Positions 31,363 to 35,942 of a DNA stretch of 35,942 nucleotides are shown piece by piece; positions within the stretch are counted from its first letter, which is position 1; each line of letters starts with the position of its first letter. The stretch is from contig CALRGV010000010.1 of NCBI GenBank assembly GCA_943358175.1, positions 1-35,942 on the forward strand, in the 5' to 3' direction. A program made the translations under genes and the position numbers. This DNA is from Candidatus Peribacteria bacterium. Its GTDB lineage: Bacteria > Patescibacteriota > Gracilibacteria > UBA1369 > LOWO2-01-FULL-3. Under the pieces are notes generated by a model. It was not told the DNA's origin and searched no databases. It worked only from the letters and a program-made list of their open reading frames with translations.

Positions 31363-32044
31363 GATAATGTTTGTTACTTAGTTCTGTTCCATTTGCGAAT
31401 TTTTCATGAGCCTTCAAGATTATTTTCATCGCTTCTTTATTGTTTTTTGCGATGTGTACACAAGTCATTTCATGTGGACTGATTAGGCCGTCTTTCAAAG
31501 GATATTTCTTGACCCATTTCATTAATTTTTTCCACATTTTTCCTACGAGAATAATTGGGATTGGATGAATATGTCCCACTTGAATTAATTGCCAGGTGTA
31601 GAAAAATTCCAGACAACTGCCGACTCCACCGGGCATGACCACCACAACGCTGGAGAGTGCCATAAAATTATCCAGACGATCTGAGAATTTGGCGAAATGT
31701 TTGCGAAGATCGAGATGTTTGTTGTCGCCTTGTTCGTGAGGTAATTTAATTGCTAAACCGATGCTGTCGGAATGATTTTTGGGATCGCCGGCTTCGTGAC
31801 CGGCATTGCCGGCATCCATTAGTCCGGGACCACCACCGGTTACGACATCAAAGCCTTGTTCACCAATTTCTTTAGCTAAATTGAAAACTTGTATGTAAAT
31901 TTTATCATCGGGCTTGGTGCGGGCGGAACCAAAAATTGTCACGCGAAAATCTGAGCGACGCAGTTCTTTCAGTAGACTGTTGCGACGACTGCGTACTTTC
32001 TTAATTGTTTTTTTGATCGATTCTTTGGTGATTTTTTTAGGCAT
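31352..32044 (-). CDS. LOG-family nucleotide phosphoribohydrolase-like protein
   Basis: 230 residues of the LOG/TIGR00730 (lysine-decarboxylase-like) family. Characterised members cut nucleoside monophosphates to base and ribose 5-phosphate. Seen: VTGGGPGLMDAGNAGH and VVVMPGGVGSCLEFFYTWQL, matching the PGGxGTxxE catalytic motif with Ser-Cys in place of the usual Thr-x; the Glu is kept. The N-terminal ~30 residues are Lys/Arg-rich. First gene before gnd, with an 11-nt overlap, so the two are one operon. Ribose 5-phosphate release would feed the same pathway, but this is inference. Confidence 0.88.
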   Translation of the reverse strand: MPKKITKESIKKTIKKVRSRRNSLLKELRRSDFRVTIFGSARTKPDDKIYIQVFNLAKEIGEQGFDVVTGGGPGLMDAGNAGHEAGDPKNHSDSIGLAIKLPHEQGDNKHLDLRKHFAKFSDRLDNFMALSSVVVVMPGGVGSCLEFFYTWQLIQVGHIHPIPIILVGKMWKKLMKWVKKYPLKDGLISPHEMTCVHIAKNNKEAMKIILKAHEKFANGTELSNKHYLER

Positions 32045-32073
32045 GAGGATGGAGGATTATTTTTCTATTGTTG

Positions 32074-32102
32074 ATTCTAGCAAATTGAATTGAAAAAGAT
32101 AA
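32074..32102 (-). promoter_or_regulatory. Possible promoter of LOG-gnd
   Basis: Minus strand: TAGAAT at 32074-32079 with a poor -35 TTATCT at 32097-32102 (17-nt spacer), about 29 nt before the start. Confidence 0.4.
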
Positions 32103-32199
32103 TATTAATTAGCCATTATTTTACCTTTTTAGTAAATATGTTTTAGGGTTTTATTGTTGTATTTAGCGGTTTATTTCTGTTACCTTGCTCTCCTTTAAG

Positions 32200-32205
32200 T
32201 ATATT
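32200..32205 (+). promoter_or_regulatory. Possible -10 box of gltB
   Basis: TATATT only six bases before the ATG at 32212. No good -35 is visible at the right distance. If real, this mRNA would be leaderless. Confidence 0.35.
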
Positions 32206-32211
32206 TGGGCA

Positions 32212-35200
32212 ATGTTTACGGAAAATAGACTGATTTACAAAGAGGGTAAAGAGTATGATCGTCTTCAGGGAGTTGGTCCTTTTTGGCGCAATGTTCCTAA
32301 GGATCATGATAGTTGTGGTATTGGCTTTGTTTCAACAAAGGAAGGGACAAGAAGTGCGGTAGATTTGGCTTTGACCGGACTTTGTGGAATGAAGGATAGA
32401 ACCGGTGAGGCTTTTAAAGCGGGAGATGGTGCCGGTGTGATTTTTGAAACTGGGAGTTCCAGGGATTTTTGGGCGAAACAATATGCTGAGGCTCATCCCG
32501 GGAATGGTATGAATATTGAAGGACATGATCAACTTTCCGTTGGTATGTTCTTTTTTGAACCGGAACTTGGTGAAGATCCTAAATCACAGAAAAAAAGAAT
32601 TGAATCGATAATGAAGCAGCAAGGTGTGCATGTGCATGGTTGGAGGAAGGTTCCTCTTAATGATTCCGTTTTGCCCGGCCATGTGAATGCCACAAGGCCT
32701 TCTGTTTGGCAATTGATGTATTCCCCAAAGCCGGGAATGTTGAAACATCATTACGATCAACAACTTTTTTATGCTCAACAAAGAGTGGAGAGGGAAATGC
32801 GCGGGGTATATCCGGTTTCTTTGAATGCGGCGACAGTAACCTATAAAGCTAAAGCAACACCAGGACAATTCAGGCATCTTTATACAGATCTTAATGATCC
32901 AATGTTGGTTTCCAGAAATATTGGTTTTCATGCCAGAATGGGTACAAATACCGAAGTGACTTGGCCTAATACTCAGCCCGGAAGAAAGCTATTTCATAAC
33001 GGAGAACTTGTGAGTGATGCGGCTCAAAGTAGCGCGCAGGCTGATCTGGAAAGACGTTTGGGTATAACTGGTGAAGGGGAGGATTGCGTGACTGTTTCAC
33101 ACGGTAGAAGTGATACCATGCATCTTGATGGAATGGTTCAGGTTTTAATGGCTCATGGAGTGCAATCCCATCAGGCATTGCTGAGAAGAATGGCCAGGGC
33201 GACTGATGATAAATGGAGATATTCTGATAAAGTAAATGCTTTAAATGATGATATTTGGCGTACTCAGGGACCTTTGGGTTCCGGACAGGGTCCTGCGGCA
33301 ATTGTGTCTGTCACGGGAAAGAGAATTAGTATAGCGATGGATAATATGGGTCTTAGAACTTTTTGGATTTATGGAAATGATAAGGTGGTGGTTGGTAGTT
33401 CGGAAGTTGGTGCTCCCGCCGTAAATTTGAGTGAACTGAAATTTGCTCATAGATTGCAAGGTGGTGATATTGCTTATGTTGATAAGGGACATTTGGTGCT
33501 GCCGGAAGTGGCTATTGAAAGAATTGCTCAGCAGACTCGTTTGAAAGTGACCGGTGATAAGCGTTTCTTTTTTCTTGATCAAAAGCCTCATGAATTAATT
33601 TCCGAGGGGGCTGAAAAACCTTCAGCGGAACTTTTAATTAAACTTTGGAATCAGATTGGTGGTGATCAATATGCAATGGAAGTGATTAAAAGCATGGTGG
33701 TGGATTCGAAGGAGCCAATTAAGGGAATGGGAGATGATAGGCCTTTGCCGATATTGTCTTTGGCGCGTTTGAGGGTGGCGGAATATTTTGCTCAAATGGG
33801 TGGTGTGGTGACAAATCCTCCGGTGGATCCACTCCGAGAAGGCGATGCTATGGATACCAGAGTAACTCTAGGAAAGGATCCAAAGCAATTAGATCAGTAC
33901 GATCCTGATAATTACGAATCCTATGCTGAGTTTATTGCAGAATCTTCTTTGTTGAATCCGGCTCAATTCAAGGAACTTATAGAAGGTAATAAATTGGAGA
34001 ATGGTGATAAGCCAAAGCATGTGGTGATAGATACTACTTTTGATGGAGCATCTGGTTCGGATATGCAGAAAAGATTGGATGAAATAATTGCAGGAGTGGT
34101 TGAAATTGCGGATGAGGAAGGGGCTCCGCCGATAATTGTTTTAAGTGATAAAGCTTGTGGAAACAGTGAAAGGCTTTTTGTTCCACCGGTATTTTTGGTG
34201 TCCGGTATACATCAGGCTTTGAGAGCAAAAGGTCTTAGGGATAATGTGAAATTGGTTTTTGATACGATGGATGTCGTGGAAACTCATGATATGGCGCTTT
34301 TGGTGGCTCAAGGTGCCGATGCTGTCTATCCACGTCTTTTATGGGAGATGGTTAGCAGTGATGCCGTGAAGTTTAAAAATGATAAAAAGGAAGATGTTCC
34401 GGTCGAACAGCGTATGGAAAATTTGCAAAAGGCGATGATTGAACAGTTTAAAGTGGTGATGTCTAAGTATGGAGTGGTGACAAATGGTGCATATAAGGGG
34501 TCGTGCTATTTTGAGATTTTGGGGCTTTCACATGAGATTGCGCAGAAATATTTTCCATATAACGCTTCACGTATAGGAGGTTTGGATTTTGATGATTTGG
34601 TGGAAGATCAGATTGAGAGGTTGAAAGAGAAAGCCAGGTTTAGAAGTGTGAAAGAAGCTAGTTCACGTAAAGGTCAAGTGATGAAATGGATGAACCAGAT
34701 TTTGTTGCAAGAAGACGTTAAAACTCCGGATGAGGCTTATGAAAAATTGGTTGAGTATATTGATAATGAGCGTGATCCGATTTTCTTGCGTGATTTGTTG
34801 GATTTTGTCTGGGGATCGGAAAGAGAAGATGGCTGTGAGTTGCCACTTGGGGAAGTAGAATCCGTAGCTTCAATTATTTGTAGGCATTTCAGAGGGGCAC
34901 AGATGTCTGATGGTGCTTTGAATGGTGTGGCGCACGCGGCTATTGCAGTAGCAATTAATGAATTGGCGGAAGAATTGATGCCGCAAATTTATGATCCTTC
35001 GCACAAAATGTGTAATGGTGAATTGCCATTGGGATTTGCTCCAAAAGATTTTGATAAAGGTTACAGCAAGAGACTCGATCCACGTCCAAAGTCCGGTAGT
35101 GGTGAGGGTGGTGAGGATGCTTCACGACATCCGGGTGCGGAATTTGCGGAAGCATGTAGCATGTCTAAACAAATTGCTTCCGGACGTTTTGGTGTGGATG

Positions 35201-35942
35201 CCTATTATATTATGAGTGTCGGGGATGATGGTGAAATGCAAATAAAGATTGGGCAGGGTGCAAAACCATATGAAGGTGGGCACGTGAAAGGTCATAAGAT
35301 TGATAAACGTTTGGCTAAACAAAGAGGTACGCGCGAGGGCAATGATTTGATTTCACCGCCAACTCAGCATGATATTTATTCGATTGAAGATTTGATGAGA
35401 TTGATTTGGGATATCAGAGCGGTGCATCCGCAAATCAAGACCGTGAGCGTGAAAGTTACTACAAAAGCCGGAATTGGTACTATCGGAGTCGGTGTGGCAA
35501 AAGCCGGGGCTGATAAGGTTACAGCGAGTGGTCGTGAAGGTGGTACCGGTGCGGCTAAGTCCAGCGCTACCAGACATACCGGTTCACCGCTTGAGCTTGG
35601 TATTTTGGAAATGTTTGCGAGTTTGAAGAAAGTGGGCATGGTGGATAAAATGAGAATTGAGGTTGATGGGGGAATTATTACCGGAGCTGATGTAGTGAAA
35701 TTGGCCATTATGGGTGCGGATGAATTTGGTTTTGGTACTTCTTTGTTGCAGGCCGGTGAAGGATGTATTTTCTGTAATGCTTGTGCGGACGGTACGGAGG
35801 AGACTGGTTGTCCGGTGGGAATTTGTATTCCACCTGAGGATGGAGGTGCGAGACTTGGATTTGGCGCGAAGGCGGTGAAATATCTTAAGAAGGGTGACCC
35901 GATGAAATTTGATGATCAGCTAACTAAATGTAAGAATGCCAC
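32212..35942 (+). CDS. gltB: Glutamate synthase large subunit, divergent (3' end cut)
   Basis: Open from the ATG to the window edge, 1243 codons of an expected ~1500. N-terminal class II glutaminase: nucleophile Cys35 (DSCGIGF), then HARMGTNT, FHNGEL and GRSDTMHLDG. Cys35 is preceded by a 34-residue leader that would be cut off. The usual HRGA near the N-terminus is replaced by KDRTGEA. The FMN synthase domain is clear: SGEGGEDASRHPG, IASGRFGVDAYYIMS, IGQGAKPYEGGH, ISPPTQHDIYSIEDL, VSVKVTTKAGIGTIGVGVAKA and GREGGTGAAKSS. The iron-sulfur region has Cys at 1185, 1188, 1191, 1200 and 1205, unlike the normal three. The family makes two glutamates from glutamine and 2-oxoglutarate with NADPH or ferredoxin as donor. 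The C-terminal domain lies outside the window. Confidence 0.92.
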   Translation, partial: MFTENRLIYKEGKEYDRLQGVGPFWRNVPKDHDSCGIGFVSTKEGTRSAVDLALTGLCGMKDRTGEAFKAGDGAGVIFETGSSRDFWAKQYAEAHPGNGMNIEGHDQLSVGMFFFEPELGEDPKSQKKRIESIMKQQGVHVHGWRKVPLNDSVLPGHVNATRPSVWQLMYSPKPGMLKHHYDQQLFYAQQRVEREMRGVYPVSLNAATVTYKAKATPGQFRHLYTDLNDPMLVSRNIGFHARMGTNTEVTWPNTQPGRKLFHNGELVSDAAQSSAQADLERRLGITGEGEDCVTVSHGRSDTMHLDGMVQVLMAHGVQSHQALLRRMARATDDKWRYSDKVNALNDDIWRTQGPLGSGQGPAAIVSVTGKRISIAMDNMGLRTFWIYGNDKVVVGSSEVGAPAVNLSELKFAHRLQGGDIAYVDKGHLVLPEVAIERIAQQTRLKVTGDKRFFFLDQKPHELISEGAEKPSAELLIKLWNQIGGDQYAMEVIKSMVVDSKEPIKGMGDDRPLPILSLARLRVAEYFAQMGGVVTNPPVDPLREGDAMDTRVTLGKDPKQLDQYDPDNYESYAEFIAESSLLNPAQFKELIEGNKLENGDKPKHVVIDTTFDGASGSDMQKRLDEIIAGVVEIADEEGAPPIIVLSDKACGNSERLFVPPVFLVSGIHQALRAKGLRDNVKLVFDTMDVVETHDMALLVAQGADAVYPRLLWEMVSSDAVKFKNDKKEDVPVEQRMENLQKAMIEQFKVVMSKYGVVTNGAYKGSCYFEILGLSHEIAQKYFPYNASRIGGLDFDDLVEDQIERLKEKARFRSVKEASSRKGQVMKWMNQILLQEDVKTPDEAYEKLVEYIDNERDPIFLRDLLDFVWGSEREDGCELPLGEVESVASIICRHFRGAQMSDGALNGVAHAAIAVAINELAEELMPQIYDPSHKMCNGELPLGFAPKDFDKGYSKRLDPRPKSGSGEGGEDASRHPGAEFAEACSMSKQIASGRFGVDAYYIMSVGDDGEMQIKIGQGAKPYEGGHVKGHKIDKRLAKQRGTREGNDLISPPTQHDIYSIEDLMRLIWDIRAVHPQIKTVSVKVTTKAGIGTIGVGVAKAGADKVTASGREGGTGAAKSSATRHTGSPLELGILEMFASLKKVGMVDKMRIEVDGGIITGADVVKLAIMGADEFGFGTSLLQAGEGCIFCNACADGTEETGCPVGICIPPEDGGARLGFGAKAVKYLKKGDPMKFDDQLTKCKNA

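Noticed and set aside
1-35942. Possible TGA-as-glycine code (Gracilibacteria/Absconditabacteria).
   Set aside because: TGA ends the orphan, DUF1624-type, RelE-type and gnd genes at natural ends, and the long core genes contain no in-frame TGA. The standard bacterial code fits.
1-35942. CRISPR arrays, insertion sequences or prophage.
   Set aside because: No regularly spaced direct repeats, no transposase or integrase genes, and no phage structural genes were found.

Overview
This is an AT-rich bacterial chromosome segment. Its core is a 'beta/str' transcription-translation string read on the minus strand: rpoB, ssb, rpoC, rpsL, rpsG, fusA and, after an inserted block, tuf. The mix of a reduced, divergent core set with many toxin-antitoxin pairs and the absence of Shine-Dalgarno motifs suggests a Patescibacteria/CPR lineage. 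Peregrinibacteria is my best guess, with low to moderate confidence and no database support. TGA acts as a normal stop: it ends several genes and I see no in-frame TGA inside the long core genes. This argues against the Gracilibacteria/Absconditabacteria code.

Layout. 1-310: window edge and tuf terminator. 311-1501: tuf. 1770-4006: an inserted block between tuf and fusA, holding a DUF4256-like gene and an AbiEi/AbiEii toxin-antitoxin pair. 4126-15581: fusA, rpsG, rpsL, rpoC, ssb, rpoB, with ssb sitting unusually between rpoB and rpoC. 15793-17378: an orphan gene coupled by an ATGA overlap to a DUF1624-type membrane protein. 17466-18578: an HNH endonuclease-like protein. 18579-19297: about 0.7 kb without a confident gene, including a GC-rich, hairpin-rich island. 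19298-21259: a MacB/FtsX-type ABC exporter (permease plus ATPase). 21345-21956: a PIN-domain toxin-antitoxin pair. 21961-25925: an operon epmA-efp-serS-TIM-barrel isomerase (minus strand). 26002-27036: purine nucleoside phosphorylase. 27038-32044: oxidative pentose phosphate genes pgl, zwf and gnd plus a LOG-family gene, split by an AbrB/RelE-type pair. 32212-end: a divergent glutamate synthase large subunit, cut by the window edge.

How it fits together. The minus-strand core supplies RNA polymerase, ribosomal proteins, elongation factors and SSB. EpmA and EF-P form a translation-rescue module for polyproline stalls. The oxidative pentose phosphate enzymes make NADPH and ribulose 5-phosphate. 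Glutamate synthase is a plausible reductant consumer, and the phosphorylase and LOG protein act on nucleosides or nucleotides. Three toxin-antitoxin modules of three families sit in gaps between these housekeeping operons.

Most notable signals: (1) consistent lack of Shine-Dalgarno sequences, with at least one apparently leaderless promoter; (2) palindrome-bearing in-frame insertions inside several coding sequences; (3) a ferredoxin-like Cys pattern in the glutamate synthase; (4) ssb inside rpoBC; (5) the GC-rich island at 18.7-19.1 kb; (6) interlocked or back-to-back divergent promoters.
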